From: Paraburkholderia antibiotica
Lineage (GTDB): Bacteria; Pseudomonadota; Gammaproteobacteria; Burkholderiales; Burkholderiaceae
Assembly (NCBI RefSeq): GCF_012927125.1
Contig: NZ_JABBFZ010000005.1
Location: 248,001-312,000 of the forward strand
Direction: 5' to 3'
DNA length: 64,000 nucleotides
In this document: in pieces, positions 18,606-34,108 of the stretch
Numbering within the stretch: position 1 is the first letter of the stretch
Layout: the number at the start of each line of letters is the position of its first letter
Made by a program: the position numbers and the translations under genes
Notes under the pieces: generated by a model
The model's database searches: none
What the model was told of the DNA's origin: nothing
The model's input: only the letters and a program-made list of their open reading frames with translations

Positions 18606-20819
18606 TCACGACGAGCCATCGCCGTCCGACGTCTGCGCGCCCGGATCGGGCGGCAGCGCGGTCAACAGGCGCTGCCCGTGCTGCGCGCCGGCTTTCCAGC
18701 CGGCCTGCCAGTCCGCCTCGCCGGTCGGCTGCGCGGCAAGAATCACGAGGCCGTGCGCGGCGACGTCGAGCGCGGCCGTGGCGAGAGGCTGCGGCGCGCG
18801 CTCCGGGGCTGCTGTATCGAGCAGCACATGCCATTCCAGATGCGGAGCCGGCGGCACGAACGGCAACGGTTCCTCGTGTGCGTTGAGCATCAGTAACAAT
18901 ACTTCCGTTTCGCCATTCAGGCCGGGACCCGCGCGACGCAACGTGAGCGCGCGACCTTCCGGATCCTGCCACGCTTCGATCGTCAACGGATCGCCGTGCT
19001 CGTCGAACCAGCCGACGTCGAACAGGCCCGGCAGCACTTCGCGATCGCCGAACAGAAAACGCGTTTCGCGCAGCAGCGGATGCTGCTTGCGCAACGCGAT
19101 CACGCGCGCGACGAATTCGGTCATGCGCCGGCCCTCCGGCGAATCGGTGAGATCCCAGTCGAGCCACGATAGATCGTTATCCTGACAATAAGCGTTGTTG
19201 CTGCCGCGCTGCGTGCGCAACGCCTCGTCGCCGGCGAGCAGCATCGGCGTGCCGAGCGCGATGAACAGCGTCGCGATCAGCGAGCGCGATACACGGCGGC
19301 GCGTGGCGAGAATCGCGGGGTCGTCGGTGACGCCTTCGACGCCCCAGTTGCGGCTGCAATTCTCGTTGTGGCCGTCGTTGTTGTCTTCCTGGTTGGCTTC
19401 GTTGTGCTTCTGCTCGTACGCGGTGACGTCGGCCAGCGTAAAGCCGTCGTGCGACGTGACGAAGTTGATCGACGCCCACGGCTTGCGATGCCGCCGGTTG
19501 AACAGATCGGCCGAGCCGGTCAGGCGCGCGGCGAGATCGGGCCGCAGACCCGCGTCGCCGCGCCAGAAGCGCCGCACGGTGTCGCGGAAGCGGTCGTTCC
19601 ATTCGCTGAAGCCCGGCGGATGATTGCCGAGCTGATAGCCGCCGGGGCCGATGTCCCACGGCTCGGAAATCAGCTTGCGCTGCGATAGCACCGGGTCCTG
19701 GCGCAACGCGTCGAACAGGCCCGAGCCGGGATCGAAGCCGTGGCTCTCGCGCCCGAGCGTCACGCCGAGATCGAAACGAAAGCCGTCGATATTGAACGCG
19801 CTCGACCAGTAGCGCAGCGAATCCATCACCATCTGCAGCACGCGCGGATGCGGCAGGTTCACCGTGTTGCCGCAGCCGGTGTCGTTGATGTGGTGACGCT
19901 CGTCGCCCGGAATCAGCCGGTAGTAGCTCGCGTTGTCGAGCCCGCGCCACGAGATGGTCGGCCCCATTTCGTTGCTCTCGCAGGTGTGGTTGTAGACCAC
20001 GTCGAGAATCACCTCGATGCCGGCCGCGTGCAGTTGCCGCACCGCGATGCGCATTTCGTCGAGCCGGTGCGAACTCAGATAGGTCGGCTCCGGCGCGAAG
20101 AACGCGGCGGTGTTGTAGCCCCAGTAGTTGCGCAGACCGCGCTCCACCAGGAAGCGGTCGTTCAGGAACGCATGCACCGGCAGCAGCTCGACCGCGGTCA
20201 CGCCGAGCTTCAGCAGATGCTCGATGAACTCCGGCGACGCCAGCGCCGCGAACGTGCCGCGTTCGTGCTGACGCAGATCGGCGCGCAACATCGATGCGCC
20301 GCGCAGATGCGTCTCGTAGATCACGGTGTCGCCCCACGGCACGTCCGGGCGTTTGTCGTGCGACCAGTCGAACGCCTCGTCGATCACCACGCACTTCGGC
20401 ATCGCGGGCGCGGAATCGCGCCGGTCGATCGACAGGTCGGCGCGATTCGAATGCACGCGATAGCCGAACAGCGCGTCGGACCAGCGAAACTGGCCGACCA
20501 GTTTGCGCGCATACGGATCGAGCAGCAGCTTGTGCGGATTGAAGCGATGACCGAAATGCGGCTGATACGGCCCATGCGCGCGAAAACCGTACGCGGTGCC
20601 TGGATGCGCGCCTGGCAGATAGCCGTGCCAGACTTCGTCGGTGCATTCGGGCATCGCGTAGCGGCGGATTTCCTTGCGGCCGGTCGGATCGAACAGACAC
20701 AGCTCGATTTTCTGCGCGTTCGCCGAGAACACGGCGAAGTTGACGCCGAGACCATCCCAGCTCGCACCGAGCGGGTAGGGCGAGCCGGCCAGCAGCCGGT
20801 CGGGCATCGCATGCGACAT
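18606..20819 (-). CDS. glgX: Glycogen debranching enzyme GlgX (isoamylase-type)
   Basis: 737 aa. It hydrolyses alpha-1,6 branches of alpha-glucan, supplying linear maltodextrin for TreY and MalQ. An N-terminal CBM48 (GASWDGLGVNFAVFSANA) is followed by the GH13 barrel. YNHTCESNEMGPT is the strand-4 region, with the nucleophile D350 in GFRFDLGVTLGRE, E386 in ISEPWDIGPGGYQLG, and FVTSHDGFTLADV. An AGGGGAATC ribosome site precedes ATG 20819. It lies 105 bases after glgB and 157 before treZ, the two loosest junctions in the cluster, so internal promoters are possible there. Confidence 0.96.
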   Translation of the reverse strand: MSHAMPDRLLAGSPYPLGASWDGLGVNFAVFSANAQKIELCLFDPTGRKEIRRYAMPECTDEVWHGYLPGAHPGTAYGFRAHGPYQPHFGHRFNPHKLLLDPYARKLVGQFRWSDALFGYRVHSNRADLSIDRRDSAPAMPKCVVIDEAFDWSHDKRPDVPWGDTVIYETHLRGASMLRADLRQHERGTFAALASPEFIEHLLKLGVTAVELLPVHAFLNDRFLVERGLRNYWGYNTAAFFAPEPTYLSSHRLDEMRIAVRQLHAAGIEVILDVVYNHTCESNEMGPTISWRGLDNASYYRLIPGDERHHINDTGCGNTVNLPHPRVLQMVMDSLRYWSSAFNIDGFRFDLGVTLGRESHGFDPGSGLFDALRQDPVLSQRKLISEPWDIGPGGYQLGNHPPGFSEWNDRFRDTVRRFWRGDAGLRPDLAARLTGSADLFNRRHRKPWASINFVTSHDGFTLADVTAYEQKHNEANQEDNNDGHNENCSRNWGVEGVTDDPAILATRRRVSRSLIATLFIALGTPMLLAGDEALRTQRGSNNAYCQDNDLSWLDWDLTDSPEGRRMTEFVARVIALRKQHPLLRETRFLFGDREVLPGLFDVGWFDEHGDPLTIEAWQDPEGRALTLRRAGPGLNGETEVLLLMLNAHEEPLPFVPPAPHLEWHVLLDTAAPERAPQPLATAALDVAAHGLVILAAQPTGEADWQAGWKAGAQHGQRLLTALPPDPGAQTSDGDGSS

Positions 20820-20924
20820 GATTCCCCTTTCCTGTTCTGATTGTTGGACGCAAGGCCCGGGTCTTCATGCAACGGGCGCGCGACGCATGGAGGTGCGCCG
20901 CGCGCCCGCGTCGAGGCAGGTTCG

Positions 20925-26603
<5,679 letters not shown>

Positions 26604-26607
<4 letters not shown>

Positions 26608-29600
26608 GTTCCACCCTCCATCCAGGTTGGGTTGCCAGCGTCTGCGTGATGAGCGCTGTCGGGATCGCTGCCGGTCTCTTCCGGACGTTCGGCGGGCAGT
26701 CCGCCGAGCGGCGCGATGCGCCAGATCGAAAACGGCTGGCCCGAGCCGAGTCGCACGTGCTGCCAGCGTCCGTGCCATTCGAAGCGCGCGCCGGTCATCT
26801 GGTCGGTCACTTCGAGCGCGCCGTGATCGTGCAGATGCCAGCGTTGGAACGTGTCCCACGACAGCTCGATATCGGCGCCCTGTTCGTTGTACGAATCGAG
26901 ATTGATCGCGACGACGATCACGTTCTCGCGCGCTTCGGTCGCTTTCTCGAACAGCAGGATGTGGTCGTTGTGCGCGGCGAGGAAGGTGAGGCCGAGATGC
27001 GTTTGCAGCGCCGGATTGGCGCGGCGGATGCGATTCAACGCGGTGATCTCGCCGACGATGTTGCCGGGTCGATGCCAGTCCCACGCGCGCAACTGATACT
27101 TTTCGGAATCCAGATATTCTTCGCTGTTCGGCAACGCCGCGGCTTCGCATAACTCGAAGCCGCTATACACGCCCCACAGGCCGGCGAGCGTCGCCGCGAG
27201 CGCCGCGCGAATCAGAAAGCCCGTGCGTCCCTGCGCTTGCAGATGGCGCGGGTTGATGTCCGGCGTGTTGACGAAGAAGTTCGGTCGATAGAAATCGCGC
27301 GCGCCGGTCTGCGTGAGTTCGGTCATGTACTCGATGAAATCGCGCTTCGATTCGCGCCACGTGAAGTACGTGTACGACTGCGAGAAGCCGATCTTGCCGA
27401 GCCGGTTCATCATGCGCGGCCGCGTGAACGCTTCGGCGAGGAAGATCACGTCGGGATGGCGCGCGCGCACGTCGCCGATCACCCACTCCCAGAACGGCAG
27501 CGGCTTGGTGTGCGGATTGTCGATGCGGAAGATGCGCACGCCCGCGTCGATCCAGAACAGGAACACGTCGCGCAGCGCGAGCCACAGGTCGGGCTTCGCA
27601 TCGTGCGCATAGAAGTCGGGATTGACGATGTCCTGATACTTCTTCGGCGGATTCTCCGCGTAGCGCAGCGTGCCGTCGGGGCGCCACGCGAACCACGTCG
27701 GATGCTCCTTCAACCATGGATGGTCCGGCGAGCACTGCACCGCGAAGTCGAGCGCGATTTCGAGGCCATGCGCGTGGGCGGCGGCGAGCATCGCCTTGAA
27801 GTCGTCGAGCGTGCCGAGTTGCGGATGCACGGCGGTGTGACCGCCTTCGGCCCCGCCGATCGCATACGGACTGCCCACGTCGCCGGGCTGTGCGGTCAGC
27901 GTGTTGTTGCGGCCCTTGCGATTCGCGACGCCGATCGGATGGATCGGCGGGAAGTACAGCACGTCGAAGCCCATGTCGCGAATGCGCGGCAGCTTGGTGG
28001 TCACGTCGGCGAAGGTGCCGTGGCGCGTTTCGTCGTCGCTCATCGAGCGCGGGAAGATCTCGTACCAGCTCGCGAAGCCGGCGGCCGTGCGTTCCGCGTC
28101 GATCTTGTAGATCACCGGATCGCGGCTCAGGAACGGCCGATGGCGCGCGGCGGTCATCGCCTGCTTTGTGGCCGGCGCGAGGAGCAGCGCGAGCTTGTGC
28201 TGCGCGTCGGCCTTCGTGAAGTCGCGCACGATCTGTTCGAGCGGCGCCTTCGCGGCGCCTTCGGTCGTCTCGACTTCGGCGAGCACGAGCGCGAACAGGT
28301 GCGCGGCTTCGTCGAGTTCGAGCTCGACGGTTTGGCCGGCCTTCAGCTTCTTCTCGACGTGTTCGACCAGCGACGCGAAGTCGTCGCGCCACGCGACCAC
28401 AGTGAATTCGTAGCGGCCGATCCGTTCGAGCGGAATGCGCGCGTGCCACAGGTCGAGCCCGGCGGGCGGCGCGGGCGACATCGGCGCTTCGTGCCACGCG
28501 GTTTCGTCGGCGGCGCGCCAGAGCACGGCGGCGGCGATCTTGTCGTGACCTTCGGCGAAGATCGCGGCGCTGATGTCCGCGCGTTCGCCGACCCGGCGCT
28601 TGGCCGCGAAGCGCCCATGCTCGACCGACGGCGACACGCTTTCGATCGCGACGCGCGGCGCGTCGATCGCATCGAGCACGGTCTTGTGGCCGCTGCGTTT
28701 GCTGTTCGCCTTGTCGAGCGGCGGCGCGAGACGGATCGGCGCCTCGGCGCTCGCGCACAGCAGCCGCACCGCGCCGGGCGCGAGCGCGAACGGCGCGAGT
28801 GCCGCGGGCTCGACGTGGCCGCGTGGATCGAGCGGCGCGAAGCGCGTGAAGCTGCCCGGCACGCCGACGAGAAAGCGCTCGGGATCGACGCGCACCGGCG
28901 CGCCGAGTTCGGGATTGACCACGATCAGGACTGCTTCGCTTGCGTCGCGCAGATCGGCGCTGTCGGCGCGCAGCAGGACCGCTGCCGGTGCGCCGGGCCC
29001 GGACAGCGGGCGTAATTCACCGTTTGCGTGCAGCGTCGGCGTGTTGCGCGCGAACTCGTTGGCCTGGGTGACGGCGCCGCTCAGATCGAAGCGCCGGGAT
29101 TGCACAGCGCGCGCGAACTGCGCGGCGTCGCCGCGAGTTTGCGACAGCGGTTCGGCGATGCCGTATTCGAAGCCCATCGGCATCATCCAGCCGCTGCCGA
29201 GCGCCACCGACGTGAACAGCGCGCGCCGATACGCACGCTCGACGATCGCCGCATCGTGCACGTCGCTCAGTTCGGCGGCGAGGCGTGTGTCGTATGGCGC
29301 TTCGGGAAACGCGATCGGCGCGCCGACGCGCGCGAGCGCCGCGTGCTCCTCGGCCATCCAGCTCGAACGGAAGTCCCACCAGCGTGCCGACGAAAACACG
29401 CTGTCGAAGCCGGCCGCTTCGAGACCCGGCAGGTCGTCGCGCGCGAGGCCCGGCGTTGCCGCGAGAAAACGCACATCGGGATGCCGCGCGCGCATCTCGT
29501 CGCGCAAATGCCGCCATACCGCGGCCGGCACCCGATGCGGCGAATCGAAACGGAAGCCGCCGACGCCGGCCTCGGCAAGCGCGAGCAACTGGCGCGTCCA

Positions 29601-30056
29601 CCATACGGTCAGCGCCGCGCTCGTCGCCGGATCGTCGAAATTTGCGTAGGCAACGTTGTCCTCGCGATGCACGTGGCGCGGATCGAGCCGTGCAAGCTCG
29701 GACTCGCGCGGATGGAACCAGTCGGGATGCTCGGCGTACAAGCTGCCGTCGGCGGCCATCCGGTCGATCACCAGATCGACCAGTAGCGTCAGACGATTGC
29801 GGCGCGCGGCATCGGCGAGCATGCGCAGCGCGTCGTGCGCGGGCTGCTTCGCCTCGAACACCGGATGCAGCCGCGCATGACTGCCGACCACCTGGCCGTG
29901 ACCGGCCTGACCGGGCTCGAACAGCCCGCCGATCAACGCATGATCGAAGCCGAGCCCCGCCGCGTGCGCGAACTGCGCGGGCCAGGCATCAAGCGGTCCA
30001 ACGAGAAGAGAATGAAAAAAGTAAATCCGCGGCGCGTACCCGTTTGGAGGTTCCAT
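26604..30056 (-). CDS. glgE: Maltosyltransferase GlgE with an extra N-terminal inactive GH13 copy
   Basis: 1150 aa, much longer than the ~660-700 aa of stand-alone GlgE. Residues ~480-1150 are a full GlgE: an N-terminal beta domain (RVGERADISAAIFAEG), the barrel with YFPPIHPIG, nucleophile D846 in FRIDNPHTKP, acid/base E875 in FLAEAFTRP, and the FELCEAA region. It extends alpha-glucan from maltose-1-phosphate. Residues 1-~430 are a second GH13-like barrel in which D171 (FRFDSPHR) is kept but the Glu position is Ala (A200, FLAATPG), so it should be inactive. First gene of the cluster; overlaps treS by four bases. Confidence 0.93.
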
Positions 30057-30617
30057 CGGTCGTTTCCAGAGTTGTCCTGCTGCGGTGTGGATGCAGTTGG
30101 CATGCGATCACAGCGCTCATGGGGCTTGCCGAGCCGGATACCGCGCGATGCGTCTGCGAAGGCGCGTACAGGTCAGAGTAGTGCATAGATCGGCACATCG
30201 CTGGCCCGTCGCGGCTACCTCGACGCCGCACGCCGGCCGCACGAGGCGGATCGACACTCGTGGGAAAGCAGCAAACGTTGTGCCAATCAGGCTGACAGGG
30301 GAACGGCGCGGCGGCGGTGAAACGGCGATGGGCGTGCGTCGACGCAATGTGCGCAAGCGAACGTTGCGCGATGAAGCATGCACGCCATACGCGCGAGGCG
30401 TCCGGTCGGCATGTAAAACGGGGCGGCGCCGGGGCGGGTTTTACACGGCGCGCGCGAGCGTGGCGGCGCGCGCGGTGCAACGCGCATCACGGCCGCTTAT
30501 CAGAGGGCTTGGGGAGCGACTCGATGGTGTTCGCGTGAAACTCGCGTGGCACTCGCATGACACGTCGTGCGGATGACATGAATTTCATCCGGCGTTCATG
30601 TTCGCGTCCCGCTACGG
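30057..30617. other. Gene-free leader/promoter region upstream of glgE
   Basis: About 560 bases between the start of glgE and the stop of the DUF1345 gene, which lies upstream on the same (minus) strand. No credible coding frame is seen. Two symmetric elements stand out. One is TGTAAAAC (30412-30419) with GTTTTACA (30438-30445), an 8-bp inverted repeat with an 18-base GC-rich centre. The other is GGATGA (30571-30576) with TCATCC (30585-30590), a small hairpin just after the DUF1345 stop. Long leaders like this often carry the control region of a large operon; no clear -10/-35 pair could be fixed by eye. Confidence 0.5.
30412..30445. repeat. Inverted repeat TGTAAAAC ... GTTTTACA, possible operator
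   Basis: Perfect 8-bp arms separated by 18 bases of G/C-only-like sequence, ~360 bases upstream of the glgE start codon. The arms are AT-rich in a GC-rich setting, which makes chance less likely. The binding protein is unknown. Confidence 0.4.
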
Positions 30618-31280
30618 TCACGAACCCAGCAGCCCCGCTGCGATGTTCACGCACAAGCCGAGTACCGCGACGTTGAAGTAGAACGACAGGATCGATTGCG
30701 CGAGCGTGGCGCGGCGAATCGGGCGCGAGCGCAGCACGACGTCGGACGTCTGCGAGGCGACCGCGATCGTGAACGAGTAGTACAGGAAGTCCCAGTAATT
30801 CGGCTGCAGCTTGTGATCGGGAAAGAGCAGCGCGGTCTCGTGCGCGTCGGTGTCGTGGTAGAGCCGCGCGTAATGCAGCGTAAAGATCGTCGGGATCAGA
30901 AACCATGCGCCGATCAGCGTGAGGCCGGTCAGCAGATAGTGCCATGCGATCGACGCGCCTCCCGCGCCTTTCGCCGACGCGAGTTCGAGCACGATCGCGG
31001 CGACGCTCGCGATCGTCGCGACGCAGATCACGAACAGCACGACGCCCGCGTTTTCGTCGTCGCGGATTGCGTATTCGCGCACGCTGTGTTCGTCGGCGAA
31101 GGCCATATGTACCCAGATCATCAGCAGGTAACTCCAGATGGCCGCGTCCCAGCCGATCAGCGCACGCGCCATCGGACTCGTGTGGCCGGGCATGACGAGC
31201 GCGACGGCGATGCCGATCAAGAGACCGATGACCGTGCGCGGGCGATTGCGAAGTACTTGCGGATAGTATTTGATGGACAT
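30618..31280 (-). CDS. DUF1345 family membrane protein
   Basis: 220 aa with about five hydrophobic segments (roughly 16-33, 45-64, 78-100, 117-140, 190-215). It carries the sequence NYWDFLYYSFTIAVASQTSDV typical of DUF1345 proteins, which are uncharacterised inner-membrane proteins. A short N-terminal cytosolic stretch MSIKYYPQVLRNRPR precedes the first segment. The ATG at 31280 is preferred over an in-frame upstream start at 31367 that adds a low-complexity basic tail. It is divergent from the FAD dehydrogenase operon and not obviously linked to glgE, 561 bases downstream. Confidence 0.85.
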   Translation of the reverse strand: MSIKYYPQVLRNRPRTVIGLLIGIAVALVMPGHTSPMARALIGWDAAIWSYLLMIWVHMAFADEHSVREYAIRDDENAGVVLFVICVATIASVAAIVLELASAKGAGGASIAWHYLLTGLTLIGAWFLIPTIFTLHYARLYHDTDAHETALLFPDHKLQPNYWDFLYYSFTIAVASQTSDVVLRSRPIRRATLAQSILSFYFNVAVLGLCVNIAAGLLGS

Positions 31281-31712
31281 GAGCGTGGTGTGGACTGTGG
31301 TCCGTGCCGCGGATTTTACTGCGCGTTTTCCAGACCGCCTCGCGCAGGCCGCGGTTTTTATGACCATTTGTCGAATCGATGGATGACAGGCTATAGTCTT
31401 TCGCAGCGGCCTTGCAGGCCGCTTTCAATCGAAAGGCGATTGCATGGCGACAGGCCGGCCTTCAGTGCGTGAGGCCGTCACGCGAGCGGCGCGACAGGTG
31501 CCGTGAGCGGCAACGCAGGCGCAGCGTGCCATGCAGCCATCGCCGTCATGCATGCCACATCGCGCATGCGGCGCGCGTGAACCACGCGCGCGGATGAGAC
31601 CGCTGAAGCGGCGTCGGACCAGGTTTGGGGAAGGGCAGGCGAAGCGGCCCGCGAGCGGCATCATGCCGTCGCCGTGCCGCTCGTTCGGAACGACTCACCA
31701 TCTGGAGCCTCC
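31281..31712. other. Divergent intergenic region, DUF1345 / FAD dehydrogenase operon
   Basis: About 430 bases without a supported gene. It contains a candidate + strand promoter (31368-31397) and, just after it, a hairpin AGCGGCC-TTGCA-GGCCGCT (31405-31423) that would lie in the 5' leader of the dehydrogenase mRNA. The remaining ~290 bases are featureless to me. Confidence 0.5.
31368..31397 (+). promoter_or_regulatory. Putative sigma-70 promoter of the FAD dehydrogenase operon
   Basis: TTGTCG (31368-31373) and TATAGT (31392-31397) with an 18-base spacer, ~315 bases upstream of the first gene. Confidence 0.4.
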
Positions 31713-32339
31713 ATGACAGATGTTCCCGAGAATAACGATGCGCACCGCGACGTGCCGCATCACCTGGGATCGAAGTCCTATCGCGGCATGATGTCTCTCG
31801 CCGGTTCACCGGTATCGTTTTCCGCTTCGCGCAGAGCGTGGGTACTCGGCTCATGCGCGGTCGCCGCGACACTCGCATTCGTTGGCGCGGGACGCTCGCC
31901 GTCGTGGCTCGGCTCCGCGTTTGCCGCCGATGCGCCGGCCGCCGGCGGACTCGATGCGTTCCTCGCGCTGTCGCAACATCTCACCGGCCGCAGCAGTTTC
32001 GACACCGTGCTCGGCAAGCGCGCCTATGCCGCGCTGTCGCACGCCGACAGCCAGTTCGCGCAGAACGTCGCCGCGCTCAACACATGGCTGCAGGCGCACG
32101 GCGGCGTGCCGTCCGATACCGTCACGCAGGCGTTGCAAGGCGAGCAGCCCGCGCTCGCGAAGACGGTCGGCGCGATCATGCGCGCGTGGTATCTCGGCCT
32201 TGTCGGCGAGCTGCCGCACGTCGAGGTGATCGCGTATGAAAAGGCGCTGATGTTCTCGCCCGTCGCCGACGTGCTCACGATTCCATCCTATTGCCGCGAC
32301 GTGCCGTTCTACTGGACGCGGAAGCCGGCGTCGGCGTGA
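31713..32339 (+). CDS. FAD-dependent sugar/alcohol dehydrogenase, Tat small subunit
   Basis: 208 aa. A twin-arginine signal is visible (SRRAWVLGSCAVAATLAF, ~residues 39-56) followed by a mature domain (FLALSQHLTGRSSFD ... AWYLGLVGELPHVEVIAYEKALMF ... DVLTIPSYCRDVPFYW) typical of small subunits of membrane sorbitol/gluconate dehydrogenases (FAD-SLDH family, PF12318-like). It carries the GMC subunit through the Tat pathway and stabilises the complex in the periplasm. ATG 31713 follows a TGGAG ribosome site. It is the first of three genes small-large-cytochrome c. Substrate (sorbitol, gluconate, other polyols) cannot be read from sequence. Confidence 0.87.
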   Translation: MTDVPENNDAHRDVPHHLGSKSYRGMMSLAGSPVSFSASRRAWVLGSCAVAATLAFVGAGRSPSWLGSAFAADAPAAGGLDAFLALSQHLTGRSSFDTVLGKRAYAALSHADSQFAQNVAALNTWLQAHGGVPSDTVTQALQGEQPALAKTVGAIMRAWYLGLVGELPHVEVIAYEKALMFSPVADVLTIPSYCRDVPFYWTRKPASA

Positions 32340-32486
32340 ACGGCGCGCTCGCGCGTGCCGTGCCGACCACACCGATCACATAGACACGCGACGACGACAA
32401 CGAACCCACAAGACTGGCCGCGAGCCGGACACGCAGCGGGAAGTGCGCGAAGAAGGGCGCGAAGAAGGGCGCAGAAGAGGGCACCA

Positions 32487-34088
32487 ATGGCAAACACAAA
32501 TTCCGCCGATATCGTCGTAGTCGGCTCGGGCGTCGCCGGCAGTCTGGTCGCGCATCAACTGGCGCTGGCGGGGGCGTCGGTGATTCTGCTCGAAGCCGGA
32601 CCGCGCATTCCGCGCTGGCAGATCGTCGAGAATTTTCGCAATTCGCCGGCTAGATCCGACTTCGCGACGCCGTATCCGTCGACTTCGTATGCACCGCATC
32701 CCGAGTACTCACCGCCGAACAACTACCTGATCCAGAAGGGCGATTATCCGTACAACTCACAATATGTGCGGCTCGTCGGCGGCACCACGTGGCATTGGGC
32801 AGCGGCTGCATGGCGGCTGCTGCCGTCGGATTTCCAGTTGCACAAGCTGTATGGCGTGGGCCGCGACTGGCCGTATCCGTACGAGACGCTCGAGCCCTGG
32901 TATGTCGCCGCCGAAGTGCAGCTCGGCGTGTCCGGTCCCGATAGCTCGATCGATCTCGGCTCGCCGCGCTCGAAGCCGTATCCGATGCAGCAGTTGCCGT
33001 TGTCGTACATGGACCAGCGTTTCAGCGACGTGCTCAACGCGCAGGGCTTCAAGGTCGTGCCCGAACCGGTCGCGCGCAACAGCCGTCCGTACGATGCGCG
33101 GCCCACCTGCTGCGGCAACAACAACTGCATGCCGATCTGCCCGATCGCCGCGATGTACAACGGCGTGATCCATGCGGAGAAGGCCGAGCAGGCCGGTGCG
33201 AAGCTGATCCCCGAAGCGGTGGTCTATCGGATCGAAGCGGACAACAAAGGGCTGATTACCGCGGTCCACTACAAGGACCCGAACGGCAACAGCACGCGCG
33301 TGTCGGGCAAGCTGTTCGTGCTCGCGGCGAACGGCATCGAAACGCCGAAGCTGATGCTGATGTCGGGCTCCGATAAATTTCCGCACGGCATCGGCAACAG
33401 TTCCGATCAGGTCGGCCGCAACCTGATGGATCATCCGGGCACTGGCGTGACCTTTCTTGCGAACGAGCCGTTGTGGCCCGGCCGCGGTCCGATGGAGATG
33501 ACCTCGATCGTCAACTTCCGCGATGGCGCGTTCCGCTCCGAGTACGCGTCGAAGAAGCTGCATCTGTCGAACGGCGTGGCGACGATGGGCGTGACCGCCG
33601 ACCTGCTGAAAAAAGGCCTGACCGGCGCCGAGCTCGACCGGCAGATTCGCGACCGCGCGGCGCGCACGCTGCTTATCAACAGCTTTCACGAGCATTTGCC
33701 GGAGCCGCAGAATCGCGTGGTGCCGTCGGCGGATCACAAGGACGCGCTCGGCATTGCGCAACCGGAGATCTACTACTCGATCAACGACTACGTGAAGAAA
33801 AGCGCCGCCAACACGCACGAACTGTACGCGCGGATCGCCACGCTATTCGGCGGCACCGAGGTCACGTTCGACGACACGTTCGCGCCGAACAATCACATCA
33901 TGGGCACGACGATCATGGGCAGCGATGCGGCGAGTTCGGTCGTCGATGCGGACTGCCGCACGCACGATCATTCGAATCTGTTCGTCGCGAGCAGCAGCGT
34001 GATGCCGAGCGCCGCGTCGGTGAATTGCACGCTGACGATCGCCGCGTTGTCGCTGAAGCTGGCCGACAAGCTGAAGCGCGAAATCTGA
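32487..34088 (+). CDS. GMC-type FAD dehydrogenase, large catalytic subunit
   Basis: 533 aa. N-terminal FAD-binding Rossmann motif DIVVVGSGVAGSLVAHQ and VILLEAG; WHWAAAAWRL follows; a Cys-rich stretch (RPTCCGNNNCMPICP, ~206-220) matches the 3Fe-4S-binding region reported for some FAD-dependent glucose/sorbitol dehydrogenases. The GMC C-terminal signature region (HIMGTTIMGSD, NLFVASSSVMPSAASVN) is present. There is no signal peptide; export by hitch-hiking with the Tat small subunit is inferred. It oxidises a sugar, polyol or aldonate and passes electrons to the triheme cytochrome encoded 20 bases downstream. ATG 32487 has an AGAGGG ribosome site. Confidence 0.9.
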   Translation: MANTNSADIVVVGSGVAGSLVAHQLALAGASVILLEAGPRIPRWQIVENFRNSPARSDFATPYPSTSYAPHPEYSPPNNYLIQKGDYPYNSQYVRLVGGTTWHWAAAAWRLLPSDFQLHKLYGVGRDWPYPYETLEPWYVAAEVQLGVSGPDSSIDLGSPRSKPYPMQQLPLSYMDQRFSDVLNAQGFKVVPEPVARNSRPYDARPTCCGNNNCMPICPIAAMYNGVIHAEKAEQAGAKLIPEAVVYRIEADNKGLITAVHYKDPNGNSTRVSGKLFVLAANGIETPKLMLMSGSDKFPHGIGNSSDQVGRNLMDHPGTGVTFLANEPLWPGRGPMEMTSIVNFRDGAFRSEYASKKLHLSNGVATMGVTADLLKKGLTGAELDRQIRDRAARTLLINSFHEHLPEPQNRVVPSADHKDALGIAQPEIYYSINDYVKKSAANTHELYARIATLFGGTEVTFDDTFAPNNHIMGTTIMGSDAASSVVDADCRTHDHSNLFVASSSVMPSAASVNCTLTIAALSLKLADKLKREI

Positions 34089-34108
34089 GCCTCGAGCGGA
34101 GAGCCACA

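Noticed and set aside
33473..34108. Upstream extension of the cytochrome c frame into the GMC gene
   Set aside because: The GMC reading frame carries its conserved C-terminal motifs there; the cytochrome has its own signal peptide and ribosome site at 34109.
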